Positions 1 to 12,534 are shown, counted from the first letter of the stretch. The stretch is 64,000 nucleotides of DNA from Stercorarius parasiticus (GCA_013396915.1 VWZL01000812.1:155036-219035), one strand, 5' to 3'. Program-made: numbers and translations. Notes: generated from the sequence alone by a model not told the origin.

Positions 1-3000
1 GAGGAAGTACCAGTGTGTTTGAAGGAACACAGCTGATATCTCATAGCCTATTCATTTTTTTAGGATTTTGTGCTAGCATAGCAATCCATGGCTGAGGCAT
101 AAGTCTCCATATCTTGAGTAATTAATGTTTTTCCTCAAGATACCTCAACTATTTATAATGGGAATGCATGTTTATTCAGAGATCCTAGGCAGGCTTGTGA
201 GTTGACAGGCCCTTCATGTTTATCTCAGGTTTATGACAGAGAAGGATCATTGCTGGGTAACTTCAGGAAGACAGCTTAACTATATGTATATACACATTCT
301 TTACATCAACCATATATTGATACTTCTGCCTCATTGTTCACATGAGCTTCTTTCCAACTCCAAAACTGATTTTTTTCAAATCAAATGATTACTAAGATGT
401 GAGGTCAAATCCTCTAATTTCCTCAATGTACAGACTCATTACTCTTGAACACAAACCTTTTATGAAAATGGTATCACGAAATAGTTATAGATATTCCATC
501 AAATGTGATATTAAAATACAATTAAATTTCAGCTTTTCCCTATTACAATTTTAAATTTTTATTTGGTCTTATTAATATATTTAACATTCAGCTTCAAAAG
601 TGTACAATATTTTATAATGTTTATAAAACTAAAATTTACAGCTATTAAAAAATTCTGAAGGCTTTATGCCTAAATGTTAAAATTTTGTAAAGGCATCTCT
701 CAAAAAGGAAGGTAGATTGTTAACAAAGTCTAGAAGCCCTAATTTTAATAATGAATAAAACTGAAATGAGAAATTGAAATTACTAGTGTAAAAACTCTGT
801 AAAAATCATCCTGCTGTAACTGATCTTATGCATGCTTTTAGTTACCTTCTAGGTAAAGTTAAGTGAGCATGTTTAAACTGCCTTTGAAAAGAAGGGGCTT
901 TCACTTGCTTATGTGTAGCAATAGAGTTACAAAAAAATCTGTACATTTCAGTGTATTTAACTATTAATTTTTTTAGCTATCCAGCTTTGTAAATCTCTAG
1001 CACTTTTAAGTAGGTCAGTTCCTTCTTTACTCCAGATATGCAATGGAAGGCCAAGAGGCATGCTTATGAAAGCATTTGCTATACTTTTAATCTTTCTTGT
1101 TAAAGCTGGAATGCCAGAGCATTTTTCCATTTGTTAATGAACACCTCAAAATACACAAACAATAAATCTGATATCAGTCCTTGACAACAGCAATTAAGAT
1201 ATGGCCATTGTATTTGCATAGTCTCTTAAGAAAAAAAGATTCAAGTATGGCTCTAAGGCAACAAATCTGCATAATACATGTACCACACACACCAGCAGTA
1301 ATTGGATATATTGCTATAAACAGGATGTTAAACCCCTTGTATATTCCTTGTAAACTTTGATTGATTGCCTTTGTTTAACTTGTGCCCTTGTGCATCTCTT
1401 TTGAGAACTATACTAGACCTACATTGAATTAAATACTCCTGGTGCACAATGGACTCCTAATACATTACAATATCTTTAGAAGACAGACCTGATTTTTAAT
1501 GAGCATGTATTATTCTTGAAGTACTATTTTTTGAAATCAGAGCTTAGATGATTAGAAAATCTGATTAGCAATCAGAAAGAAACTGGTCACAAAAGACAGT
1601 CTTAAAACACTAATTTTTCTTTCAGGTTTATTAGCGTGTATTCGTTTATAAAAAATCTCACAATAAGATGATTTAGAATCATGTTATTCAAACAGTAGAG
1701 GTTTGATAACAGAAATATTTAAGAAATATTTTAAACATATGTTTCAATATGGATCTTTAAATATATAGTTATGAGTAAAGTAATGTTATAAAAAACCCAT
1801 TTCTGTTAGAATTTTCAACATGGAATTCTGTATCCATGCACACAGAAAACAAAGTATTTTATATTGTTCTGTTTTAAAATCCTGTTTCAGAACTTGCATA
1901 CAATGGGTACTTATGTGGGTGTTTCACATAGAGGACCCCTAGAATACAGACCTGAACTGTGTCTCTGACAACCTGCATCATCTTCCTTCCTAGAAGTGTT
2001 ACACAGGTCTGGTATAATGCTTTTTTTCCATTGGATTAGCACAAGTGACAAATCGCTTTTCACCACTGATTCCAGTTACTGATTCTCCTTCATTAGAATA
2101 AACTGTGGCATAGGATTTCTATGCACAAACTTCAAATACAGCAGAACTTTAGGAGCCTTTTGGGGCCCAGCTGGACCTTCATAACGGCAATTACATGATG
2201 GTTATTGCTAGTAATCCCCTCCACAGGCATGTACCACCATTAGAGATATCCTGGACATCCAAAACGCTGGGCTGGAGAGATGTCTTAAGGACTGAAGGGA
2301 GAGCAAAGGAACTACAGGTGATGCATGCTCTGGAATGGCAGCTGAAGAGCAAGTATTTAAAATGCTCTATGACCACTAAATTACACTTTGGTACTTGTTC
2401 AGTTGCTCAACAGCTACCTTGTTCTGCGAGGAGTAAATAAGCTAAAAGAAGTTTTGGAGAAAGGAAGTATTAGGAAAACAAGACTTGGCTCATTGTCCTT
2501 ACACAGCTATTAAGTATCATTCCTTTTGGTGTTGAACTTTCTTTTGCATCAGTTCCAGCTGTCTGTGTTAGGTGTTTTATATACAACCCATTAAGTAAAT
2601 GGTAGTTTAACCTGGAGAGTAAAGATTAGATGTCTTTCAGGCAAATAATTCAATCTTCTCTCATTTGGATAAGTCAGACCTAAACAAAAGTGCCAGAACT
2701 TTTTATTGGTGAAGTGTTCTTCATGACGATCGTACTCGTGTTTTTCCTAATTGTTAATGTACAAGTTATACTTTACTTTGGTAAAGAGGAGATTTTAAGC
2801 ATGAAACTCTTTATTTAGCTAATAGTCTGCTCTGTGCTTTTCTTCCTTGTACTGATGAAGGAACCCACAAAACTACAATTTGAAAGACCTACTTCCTTTA
2901 CTTTGGTGTGAAAAGAAAATTAACTCAATGAAAGAGCATAGAGAGAGACAACAACTTTTTTTTTTCCCCCACACTGAGGGAGATTAAGGGATACCTTAAG

Positions 3001-3073
3001 AATTTTATTTTTTTTTCCAAAAACTGGTGCTCAGTGTCTCATTTTTCTGAGACCCGCCCCCTTTTCTGAGAAA
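1..3073. other. AT-rich unique DNA, no gene seen
   Basis: No exon, RNA gene or repeat family could be recognised. Open frames reach only about 80 codons (for example 2195-2440) and show no domain or biased composition typical of coding sequence. The patch 2160-2440 is slightly richer in GC than its surroundings but lacks splice-site-bounded open frames that I would defend. Short poly-T runs occur at 2956-2966 and 3007-3017. Confidence 0.6.
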
Positions 3074-3960
3074 TGGGGTTGTACTGGGTCTGGTTGGGAT
3101 GGAGTCAACTTCATAGCAATCCATATGGTACTATGTCTTGGATTTGTGACCAAAACAGTGTTGGTAACACATCAGTGTTTTAGCTATTGCTGAACAGTGC
3201 TTGTACAACAAGGTTTTCTCTGTTTCTCACTCTGCCTCCACTAGTGAGTAGCCTGGGGATGCACAAGAAGTTGCGAGGAGACACAGCTAGGACAGATGAC
3301 CCCAACTGAGATACTTCGTGCCATATTATGTCATGCTCAGCAATAAGAAAGGAAAGGAGGTGAATTTTGGGTACATATCCATTGCTTGGAGGCCGTCTGG
3401 GCATCAGTCTGCTTGTGGGAGGTGGTGATTGCCTTTGCATTATTTGTTTTTTGTGGAGTTTTGGTTGGTTCCCCGTCATCGTCCACAGCCACCCCGTCCC
3501 CTGTCCCCCTCTTTTTTTTTTCCTCTTNTAGTGAGTAGCCTGGGGATGCACAAGAAGTTGCGAGGAGACACAGCTAGGACAGATGACCCCAACTGAGATA
3601 CTTCGTGCCATATTATGTCATGCTCAGCAATAAGAAAGGAAAGGAGGTGAATTTTGGGTACATATCCATTGCTTGGAGGCCGTCTGGGCATCAGTCTGCT
3701 TGTGGGAGGTGGTGATTGCCTTTGCATTATTTGTTTTTTGTGGAGTTTTGGTTGGTTCCCCGTCATCGTCCACAGCCACCCCGTCCCCTGTCCCCCTCTT
3801 TTTTTTTTCCTCTTCCTTTCACTTCTAAAACTATCTTTGTCTCTAACCACAACTTTTCTTGCTTTTGCTCTTCCTATTCTTTGCCCCATCCTGCTACAGG
3901 AGGAGCAGTGAAGGAGCGGCTGTGTCGTCCTTAGCTGCTGACTGGGGTCAACCCAGCACA
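3074..3960 (+). mobile_element. Solo ERVL-type long terminal repeat
   Basis: The segment matches in order the layout I know from avian ERVL LTRs: a TGGGATGGAGT-like opening, a block reading GGATTTGTGACCAAAACAG, a CTGCTGAACAGTGCTTGTAC-like block, GGGGATGCACAAGAAGTTG, a TATA-like stretch near AGCAATAAGAAAGG, a degenerate polyadenylation region near 3832, and a GAGCGGCTGTGTCGTCC-like block close to a terminal CA at 3960. No gag, pol or env sequence flanks it on either side, so it is a solo LTR left by LTR-LTR recombination. The left boundary is approximate and no clean target-site duplication was seen. Its apparent 887 bp contains a 286-bp artefactual duplication; without it the LTR is about 600 bp. 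Orientation is inferred from the TG...CA ends and the polyadenylation side. Confidence 0.75.
3242..3814. repeat. Exact 286-bp direct duplication around a single N
   Basis: Bases 3242-3527 and 3529-3814 read identically, including a ten-T run, and are separated only by one N at 3528. Both copies lie inside the LTR. Perfect identity in an otherwise diverged repeat, with an N exactly at the junction, is the signature of an unmerged contig overlap and not of a biological tandem duplication. Confidence 0.85.
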
Positions 3961-4614
3961 GAGCATGAGTATTACAAATTAAAATCTTTAAAGAAATGTG
4001 AAAACTCTTGCTTAGAAGTTCCTCAGAAACGAAAGAAATTCCATCTTTCAAAAATACACACATTTAATCTTTTAAAAATACATGTTATTGGACAATATTT
4101 GAATATTAGGTGGTGATTCCTTTCTTTTTCTTTTTTTCTGTGGGAATGGCCAACTACTTGAAACTATAGATGAGCTTCTAAATATGTGTGAAAAAATTTT
4201 GGTATGTTCAGTACTGTTGATTCTTATTTTAGAGCAAAAGAAAAACTCCAAAGTGACAGTAAATACATTTCCATCTTCTTATTCTCATCTATTTCCCAAC
4301 AGTATTATCCAAACAGCACATGCAACATGAAGAAAGTTAGAAAACTCTCAAGATTCACAGATTCAACAGAGAAAGATGGACCTGAACAAATGCAATTTAT
4401 GTTTTAAACTATAAAACATAGCTTAGTAAGAATAATATTAAAAACTTTGGTTGAAACATGTGAGTCCATAAAATAAAATCTTCAATATTATTGCATCAAA
4501 CATCCTACGAGATGATTTTTATAACTTTTCTCCCTTCCAAAGACATCATCAAGTTAAGTCAAATCTCGAAGATTTCATTGTAAACTTCTTTGACTTAGTC
4601 CCAATAGCTAGAAT

Positions 4615-4639
4615 AAAAAGAAAGAAAGAAAGAAAAAAA
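4615..4639. repeat. (AAAG)n microsatellite
   Basis: Short A-rich array with about four AAAG units. Unremarkable simple repeat. Confidence 0.8.
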
Positions 4640-5928
4640 TGCATAAGGGATGTACTATCCACTTAGTATTCATTTCTATCTACTAGAGTTATTAATCTTT
4701 ACACAAAAGCCTTTGAACTAGAAATTTATTCTTTTTATTTAAGTAGTCCATCCTCAATATTTTTTAAAAGTCTAGCATTCCTGGGAATTATATTAATTAT
4801 TAACCTTTGATCAGGTTCATTTTTATATCTTATCTGCCTGTGTAAGAGGAAATGTTATCTGGCTCCAGTGTAGCTGAAACCACACTGCCATTGTGTGTTA
4901 CAAATTAAAACTTAATATTGTTGGCTGCTGAAAACTGATGAGGGAGGTGTGGGATCAATGCTTTAAAATGTTCGTAGTTTCAGGGGAACCGTAAAGGGAA
5001 ATGCCAGGAAGGGAGCTGACACACAATATCGCTATATCCTGCTCTAGCTTTTAGATGAAATTAGGCTATTCAGATGAGAGTTAAATCTCTGGCAGAATTT
5101 GGAGCAATCTCTTGTTCATGCCTTAGGCTGGTTTCCATCCTCTTCATTTATCCTAGTGTGATCCTCTGGCTTGTTTTCTATCCTACTTTATTTCTCTGAT
5201 ACTTTAAACTCTTATTTAGAAACTCGCTCTTGAAGCGCTGCACAATACATTACTTTCAGATGGCTATCATTTCCCATTTCTCTTCTTATTTCACTGATCA
5301 TTCCCTTACTTACTCTTCAGAAAATCCTGATGTTACCATATTCTTGTCAATGACAGACGAAAAAATGGCTGTATATAGAAAAAAAATAATAAAGGTGGTG
5401 GTTTGTTGTTTTTTTTCCCAGTGGATTCATTGTATTAGACCAAGTACCATTAAGCCGAACATACTGCTAGACTGGTTTTATGATCCCTGTGCAACTGTGG
5501 CTGTTGCTGTCTTTTGCTTTCCTGACTGCATGTAAATCACTCAATATAAAAAGGGCCCATAAAGTTACCCACAACATAGGTCTCTCACAGACTTACCATC
5601 TTAGATTTGCTTCATTTCTATAAGCATGGAAAACATTTTAATCTCAGGAAATTCTCAGTGGGTGATTGATGAGTCTTCTTGGCTGAGTAAATGTAACAGC
5701 TTTGAAATCCTGATTGTCATTTGAAGAACCTCAGTCCACAGTCATGATTTCAGATTTTATCCATGAAAGTCTCAGTCTTAATTTTTTATCCCATTAGTCA
5801 TGTATAAATGGCAAGAAAATTACTAAAAAATATTTTTACTTAAAAGTCTAAATATGGAACAGATCCAAAGATCTGGACATTAACGAGATGTGGGAAGCTC
5901 AGGCATTGTAACATCTGATGTTTAAACT

Positions 5929-5949
5929 TTAAAAATTTAAAATTTTTAA
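5929..5949. repeat. Perfect AT palindrome, 10-bp arms
   Basis: Arms 5929-5938 and 5940-5949 are exact reverse complements around one A. It could extrude as a hairpin but is purely A/T and may be chance in this composition. Confidence 0.6.
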
Positions 5950-6423
5950 TCTTGGCTTCCCATTTTAGGATTAATTTTAATTTGATTATCTCTGACTTGT
6001 GTTGGTTTCGACCTCTCTTAAGGAATCTTTATCCTACCGAAACAAAATTTAATATATTATTTAGGTTGGCATTAACTAAAAGTAGTCATTTACAACTTCC
6101 TTCACAGTCATAAAAAAGTACTGGAGGTTCTCTTGTCAGCAAGTACTGATGCAGACGCCGGTGTTTACTTTCTCTGCTCCTCTCTCTCCCCATAGGAATA
6201 AAGTAATGTATCGGACATTCTTTATTAATATTATTGATACAGTCAGTGTTGTGACTGTACATAATGGATTCTAGCATTCGCTACTTCTGATTTGTTTCAA
6301 CCAATTTATAAAATCTAATTTAAATAAAATTCTGCAATTAATGCTTCTACACTGCGTACAACATAAGTCATAAGCGCTTATGAAAGTAGATCATGTATCA
6401 TTTCAAGTAAAGCAAGAAATTAC

Positions 6424-6446
6424 CTTTTTTTTTTCTTTTTTTTTTT
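6424..6446. repeat. Poly-T tract
   Basis: T run broken by one C, immediately upstream of the pyrimidine-rich tract. No adjoining retrotransposed sequence was recognised. Confidence 0.8.
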
Positions 6447-6479
6447 AACATATATTCCAGTAAAAGGTTTTCTTAGGCT

Positions 6480-6670
6480 TCCTTTAGCCTTGTGTTGCCT
6501 TGCCTTGCCTTCTTTTCCTTTCCTTTCTCTTCTCTTCCCATTCTATTTCTTTCCACCCCTTCCCTTACTTTCCCTGCCCCTTTTCTGCCCATTCCCCTTC
6601 CCCGTCTCAGTCACTTCCCTATTCTCCCTCCCATTGTATTTCCCCTTCTCCTTCCCCTTCTGCTTCCCTG
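6480..6670. repeat. Degenerate polypyrimidine tract (CCTT/TTCCC type)
   Basis: About 190 bp almost wholly C and T on the plus strand, with imperfect CCTTG, CCTTT and TTCCC units. The open frames in it (6490-6903 plus, 6543-6911 minus) are low-complexity translations and not genes. It is oriented opposite to the purine tracts that begin at 6697. Confidence 0.85.
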
Positions 6671-6696
6671 TTTTAATTTTTGTGATGAATCCAAGC

Positions 6697-6754
6697 GGAA
6701 GGGAAGGGAAGGGAAGGGAAGGGAAGGGAAGGGAGGAAGAGGGAGAGGGAGAGA
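6697..6754. repeat. (GGGAA)n purine array
   Basis: Pure GGGAA units give way to GGGAGGAAGAGGGAGAGGG-type sequence and run straight into the N gap. Four or more G-triplets with 2-nt loops satisfy the usual G-quadruplex pattern on the plus strand. Confidence 0.9.
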
Positions 6755-6790
6755 NNNNNNNNNNNNNNNNNNNNNNNNNNNNNNNNNNNN
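6755..6790. other. Assembly gap, 36 N
   Basis: Run of 36 N inside the polypurine repeat. The length may be a placeholder; simple repeats of this kind are hard to sequence through. Confidence 0.98.
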
Positions 6791-6815
6791 TTTTTAATGT
6801 AGTGGAGGAAAACAA

Positions 6816-6892
6816 AGGGAAGGGAAGGGAAGGGAAGGGAAGGGAGAAAGAGAGAGAGAGAGAAAGAAAGAAAAGAAAGAAGGAACGAAGGA
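6816..6892. repeat. (GGGAA)n then (GA)n/(GAAA)n purine array
   Basis: After the gap, GGGAA units resume (6817-6845), then GA repeats (6847-6862) and GAAA/GAAG units to about 6892. This is the right-hand side of the gapped array. It is followed at 6892-6912 by ATAGAATCATAGAATG, which resembles the first bases of a reversed CR1 3' tail. Confidence 0.85.
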
Positions 6893-6911
6893 TAGAATCA
6901 TAGAATGTCAT

Positions 6912-7620
6912 GGTAGATAGAGTGACATGATCATAATTTATTATTATCAGATTTACTTCCCTTTTCTCTTAATTTGACTTGGTCTGTGTTCAATTTTCCA
7001 TCTATCTTCAAAAAGCCCTTAAGCATGTGATTACATTTAATTATGTACTTCAGTCTAATTGATTTCAGTAGGGTTTTAAAGCACATCCTTTGTATTTTTA
7101 ACATATCTTGATCTACATAAATATTGATACCCATAAAATTATGCTTGATGGTCTTCTCTGGTTGACAATTATGTTTAAGAATTCTTGAGATCATCAGCAA
7201 CAGATGTTGAAATATCTCACAGTTTCAAAACTGAGTTCATTCATTGGTCATTAACAAAGTTGTGTGAGGAACGGACAAAGGTTTCAGAGTGCAGCACAGA
7301 CTATTTCGTGTCAGAATATGATAATCTTGATCTTTTCTATAGCCTTAGCTATAGACTCTGTACAGTCTCTGTAACCAACTATTGAGTGACTTGCTAACAG
7401 TATTTTCTGTTTGGTGAAAGAAAATACTTTGATGCCATTAGAAGCACTTTAAGTACTCCTTGCAATTTATCTTCAAAACCTCACAGGTTTGTTTTTTCGT
7501 GAGAAAAAAACCTACAAGGAGAATGGTTTGACCTGAGATACCTGAAAGCAAATCAGCTATAATTTTCTCCAGACATGGCCTTCAATGTGAAATGTCAAGA
7601 CAGGCAGCAGGCCAGGAGAT
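6912..7620. other. Unique DNA between two GGGAA arrays
   Basis: No gene recognised. Open frames are short (89 codons at 6931-7200 minus, 66 codons at 7185-7385 plus) and featureless. Confidence 0.55.
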
Positions 7621-7670
7621 AGAAGGGAAGGGAAGGGAAGGGAAGGGAAGGGAAGGGAAGGGAAGGGAGG
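7621..7670. repeat. (GGGAA)n array
   Basis: Nine nearly perfect GGGAA units. Same unit and strand as the 6.7-6.85 kb arrays less than 1 kb away, and a G-quadruplex pattern on the plus strand. Confidence 0.92.
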
Positions 7671-8794
7671 CTACCTATTCTAACTAAACAGGACCAGGAG
7701 ATGGGCTGAAAACATTGATATGAAAAATTCTTTTAGATATAGTGTCAGCATGTTCCCTGGTATAAATTTGGCCAACATCAACTGCTGCTTTTGCAAGTAA
7801 TCCCCAGGGACTAGTGGTTAGGAAAAAGAGTCTTTTTCCTTCAGGGCATTTGGGTGAATCAGCTAGTCATCAGAGAAACACAATTAAATCATAGGTGTTT
7901 TTTTGTATAAATTTGTTTGTTCTCATATGGTTGAATGCATAGGCAGAGGAAATAAGTAGCTACAGTCACTGCCTGCAGTATACAAATATGTATGTTTTAC
8001 ATCACGTTCTGAGTCAATACTTTTTCTCTATATTGTGAAAAGTAAGCATAGAAAATCTTCTCCTCTTACCAAAATAAAATACAGAACTCATGACACGTGC
8101 TGGTGATATATATTAGTTTTGCTCCAATACTTTTAATTCCCAGCAAACAGTTTACACCATAAGTGGAACCCAATAAATCAGGTCTCTTCCATGTTAAACC
8201 AAAGCTACAGCAATTGCCTTGGACTCTGCATTACATTGTTCTGAGTCATCCTGGAGTCAGAGAGATTCATTAGTTTTTGTGAAAAATTCTCAGGAATTAA
8301 ACTTATTTCAGAGAAATCTTTCACCAGCTCCTCTCATTTTTGCTGACTTCACTATCCCCCAGCCTAAAATGATTTGGTGAAAAATTAAGCTGACCTTCAG
8401 CTACATTTGCTTGTGGGGTGTGGTTTATACTTGACATCACTACTGAACACTTGCTCAGCTTTTCTAGGGTGATTATCCTCTATACAAACCTCCCCAGAAA
8501 TGAAGTAAAACTCAAGTGTGACATTTCTTTGTTTAAAATGAAACTTGACCATAATTCTTCTGTGTATTCTTTTTTCTTCTCAGAGGCCACGAGAGGATTA
8601 ATAGATGATTCATGGTGTGCTCCACAGACTACCCATTTTTTGCTTTCAAGATACTACTAGATTTCTAATTAAAATAAGGGGTTTTTTTCAGTCCACTAAA
8701 AATAATCAGTAATGTCTATTTAAGCAATGAATAGTTTTTCTTTGGCAGCAAAGCATAACTTGATCAGATTTTAAGGCTGAGGAGTTTATTTGGC

Positions 8795-8823
8795 TTTTTT
8801 TTCTTTCTTTTTTTTTTTTTTTT
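8795..8823. repeat. Poly-T/C tract
   Basis: T-rich run with two C interruptions; simple repeat. Confidence 0.8.
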
Positions 8824-9293
8824 GTCTCTCCTTGTGGAACTTTGGAATAACTGAGCAGTTAAAATTCATGATCTACACTTTTGTGTCATTATTATTGCAT
8901 TAGCATGAAATTATGGTTCTAGTTAGTCATAATTATACTCATAATTATTCAATTTATCACTATAGGTCCTCCTGGAAATTTTATTGGAAGAGTTATTAAC
9001 ATTAATAAATTGTTTTTCTTCATATCCATATTATTAATTCACCTCATGTGTGATATGAACTATCAGCCATAAAATTATTACAAACTCTCTTCTCTGTGTA
9101 GCTGATTTAATGATGAAGATTCTGATAACCTTTAGCCAGTTTTCTGGTACAGCTGTTTGTCTTCTTCACCAAATGTAAACAGAGGGAGACAGGTGGACAA
9201 TGAAATATTCAGTCCCAGATGCACCCAAGACACTTGATGGCGTTTTTTTTCTTTTTAGCACAGCAGTCTTGCTGTTTTTCTAAAATTTGTGAC

Positions 9294-9328
9294 AAAAGAA
9301 AAAAAGAAAAAGAAAAAGAAAAGAAAAG
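9294..9328. repeat. (AAAAG)n microsatellite
   Basis: A-rich array of AAAAG/AAAAAG units. It makes a lysine-rich stretch in an unrelated small open frame at 9219-9413, which is not a gene. Confidence 0.8.
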
Positions 9329-12300
9329 ACATTTCTATGAAGCAGTCCATCAGGTTCACCTGACAGATATTTCTGGTCAAACTCACAGAAATGCTTGTCA
9401 GAGCCCAGAATAGCCAACTCCAAGATCCAGGCACTCAGAATCCAACTCTAACTTTGCAAGTACTTTTTTTCTGATGCTTTAAACTTGAATACACATGTGA
9501 ATCTTTACAGTGTCACAGAGCTGTTCACAGCTGAGTTGTACCCAGAGCTGATGCGCTATAGCTGCATCATTGCAGTTGTTAAGAAAACATGGAACTGGCT
9601 TTCAGAATCTAAATTAGAACTCTGCATAGACTTACACCATTCGATCTACCTCCACATTTTCTGAGTCATATTCCATTATGTATTCATATATAAATACTTA
9701 CACATCTGTGTTTATCTATAGATATATACCTACCCTGGCTTCTTTCTCCCATCTGCTGCCCTCCTGACAATCTTACCAATAACGGTGAGGATCTTCATTG
9801 CCTACTAACCCTACGTGATATAAATGAAGCAAGAGACCCAACTCCATTTTCACACATCAAAATTAATGTCCAGTTATTGGGTCATAGTTTCAAAGTTTTT
9901 TTGTGTTTTTTCATCTTTGAAGCATGTTGATTCATCCCAAAATTGAAAATTACTAAAAACCAGAAATCTTTTCAGAGATGGAAAAAAATAGCTGTAGCAA
10001 AACGTTTTTTAATATGTATGGCAGAGGGCAAAGGAATGGTCATTTATTACCTAGTCTTGTGGTTCTTTTAGAATAATTATCAATACCTGCATTACTGTAC
10101 AAATTGATTTTTTAATTGTCAATTCCTAGTTCTTTCCAACACAAGAGGTCAAAATATTGTAATTGGCACATAATCTTTCATTTAATAAAACTGCTGGTTT
10201 ATGTTAGATCTTGACATTGAAGATGGGACTTTTTGGTGTGGAGTACTTTTTGCTGTTCCCCTTTCTACTTGTTTTCATTGAAAATCTTTAATTATAATTT
10301 CTAATACTTTCACACTTAAACAAGGAATGTAAGTGATCTGTAATTCCGCAGTGCAAAGTTAGATAGGAGAAAGGAATCAAATTCAAAAGCTAAAGATTTT
10401 AAAATGTGGCCTCAAATAATAATGCATCAAATATTTTTGGTTGATTTTCCTGAGTTATGAAGAATTTAATAACAGATAAATTAGATACATAATACTTTCA
10501 TTAAAACTTTCTATGTAAAAGTCTCATTGTAGAGACTAGCATGGAACCATAGAACAGATATTTCATCCCATGTATTCCCACATTGCATGCTATCTGTTTT
10601 ATGTAGCAACTAAGTTATTCAGAAACTTACATTTAAGTTAAAATTATAGTAAATCAAAGGCAAAATGTAGTCATGATTAAGACATAAAAGAAGCAATGAT
10701 GATTACTTCCTCATTAGATGTTAACACTGTCTGTGTTTTACAAAATCATTGAAATATGAACACAAACAGAATAATTAGCATAACTAAAACTGGAAAGAAA
10801 AAGCATCTCATTATTCCAAGTCCTCCGTGAATGAGTTTCCAATCTGAGTACAAAGGTTTTGTGGATCTGCTTTGGTTCCTATCAGCCAGCTCTGAGGCAG
10901 TTACATCTTAACCAGACTATCTATAAATAGATACATTTGACTATGTTTGCATTGCAAGATGGAACTTTTGTACATATGTGTAGCATTCTGACTTTCTTTC
11001 TCAAATTAACGGAGTACTTTGCAAACAAAAATAATCATAGAAATCATCCCAGTGAAGGAGTTCTCTAGAACATTTCATATATGAAAGCAGTTGCTGGAGG
11101 ATTCTCTACCAGGGAATCTTAAGATGTATTTAGTGTATTTATTCACTTCCATTTATAATACCAAACATTTGTCAAGCCCTTGTCTGAACTGGCTGAGCCT
11201 TGCAAATTTGGGACAGATAAAGAAGAACAAATTAAAGATGCTTCTGTAATTGATATTGCTGACAAGGAAGTGTCACTGGAGTTACAGATGTATTCAGAGC
11301 TGACACTGAGAAAAAGGAATTCAAATAGTTCACGACTAAGTGCTCATTGAGAAGCAAAGTACAGATCAGGGAATAGCAGAGGAAGCTGTTGGTGGTCAGT
11401 TTCAATCTAAGCATGACAGGAGGAACAAGAAGAATTTGAACCTGAAAAAAGTGTTTCCAGGGAACAGGTCAACAGATAGACAAGTCAATAGACGTCCAAG
11501 TACAATCAAGGAGAAAGCTGGCCTGCCTTGAAGAAGATAGCTGGGAAATGTTAAATGGAGGTTAGTTTATAGAGGACAAGAATATTGATAGAGATAATTC
11601 TCAGGACAGAGAACTAGAGAACAAGGATTTAGGAACTGAATGCATGAAGAGAAAACACCTGATACACAGCCACAGGTGAAACTAAAATTGGAAGGAAAGA
11701 CTTGAAGATTCATGCAAATGCAGAATCCGTATTCATATCGCATAAAAGAGAGGCAGGCCTAGCATAACAGAGAAAGTTACAGTCATTAAATATAAAGGCT
11801 AATACAGTCCAAGAATTTAAATAATAAATAATTTTTAAAAAAAAAGCAATCTGATTGGCCACAGAATAATTTATGCCAAGCTTCTGGGTAACTAGGAAAC
11901 CAGATTAAACATGTTTTTCAAGAAGGATGGCACTAAAGTGGCTCCAGATATTCTGGATTACTCGTCTGACCATTATAACTATAATCACATGTGATCATAC
12001 CGCATAATTTTGGTGTTTGTATTCCAGTAGAGGATTCAGGCACTTAAAAGACATTGTTTCACCCAGCTCAGAAGGATCTAAATCTTTTCATGGTATTTTA
12101 TTGGATATAACAGTAACTTAGGAAGAAGTTTATACTCATCTGCAAAAAACAGTCATGAAGAGCCTCACACTGGAAAAGGTGTTGCATTTGGACCATATGA
12201 ACACAAGGACAGACATGTATGGAAGCTGCAAGACATCTCCCGGGCTACATTTTGGCCTTCCTGTTTGAAATAACAACATACAGAAAATTGGCAACCTCCA

Positions 12301-12534
12301 TAGCCATATCTCAATATTTCTAAGTAAAAATATTAATTTCCTGCTGTAGATGGGGATTCCCAAATAGTTTTTCTAGTACACCATATGTTACAAAATGTGT
12401 TCTAAATACACATTTACTATCAAATAATATTGTACGCCCCACAAACCTTTTCAAATAACCTGGCAAGCTGTCTCTCAGGTTTGTTCACTTGGTGATTGGC
12501 AATGACCCTCAGCTGGTAACCAATCTTGTATGCC

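Larger units (their letters stand above)
3961..6423. other. AT-rich unique DNA, no gene seen
   Basis: No recognisable gene. The longest open frame is 101 codons at 5230-5535 (plus); it has no identifiable domain and no upstream or downstream exon structure. An AAAG microsatellite lies at 4615-4639 and a perfect AT palindrome at 5929-5949. Confidence 0.6.

Noticed and set aside
3180..4063. Minus-strand frames of 143 and 195 codons with repeated protein segments
   Set aside because: They lie antisense to the LTR and their repeated segment comes from the false duplication around the N at 3528.
6490..6911. Three overlapping open frames of 101-137 codons on both strands
   Set aside because: They are translations of pyrimidine and purine simple repeats and run through the N gap; composition is proline/serine/leucine or arginine/glycine/lysine only.
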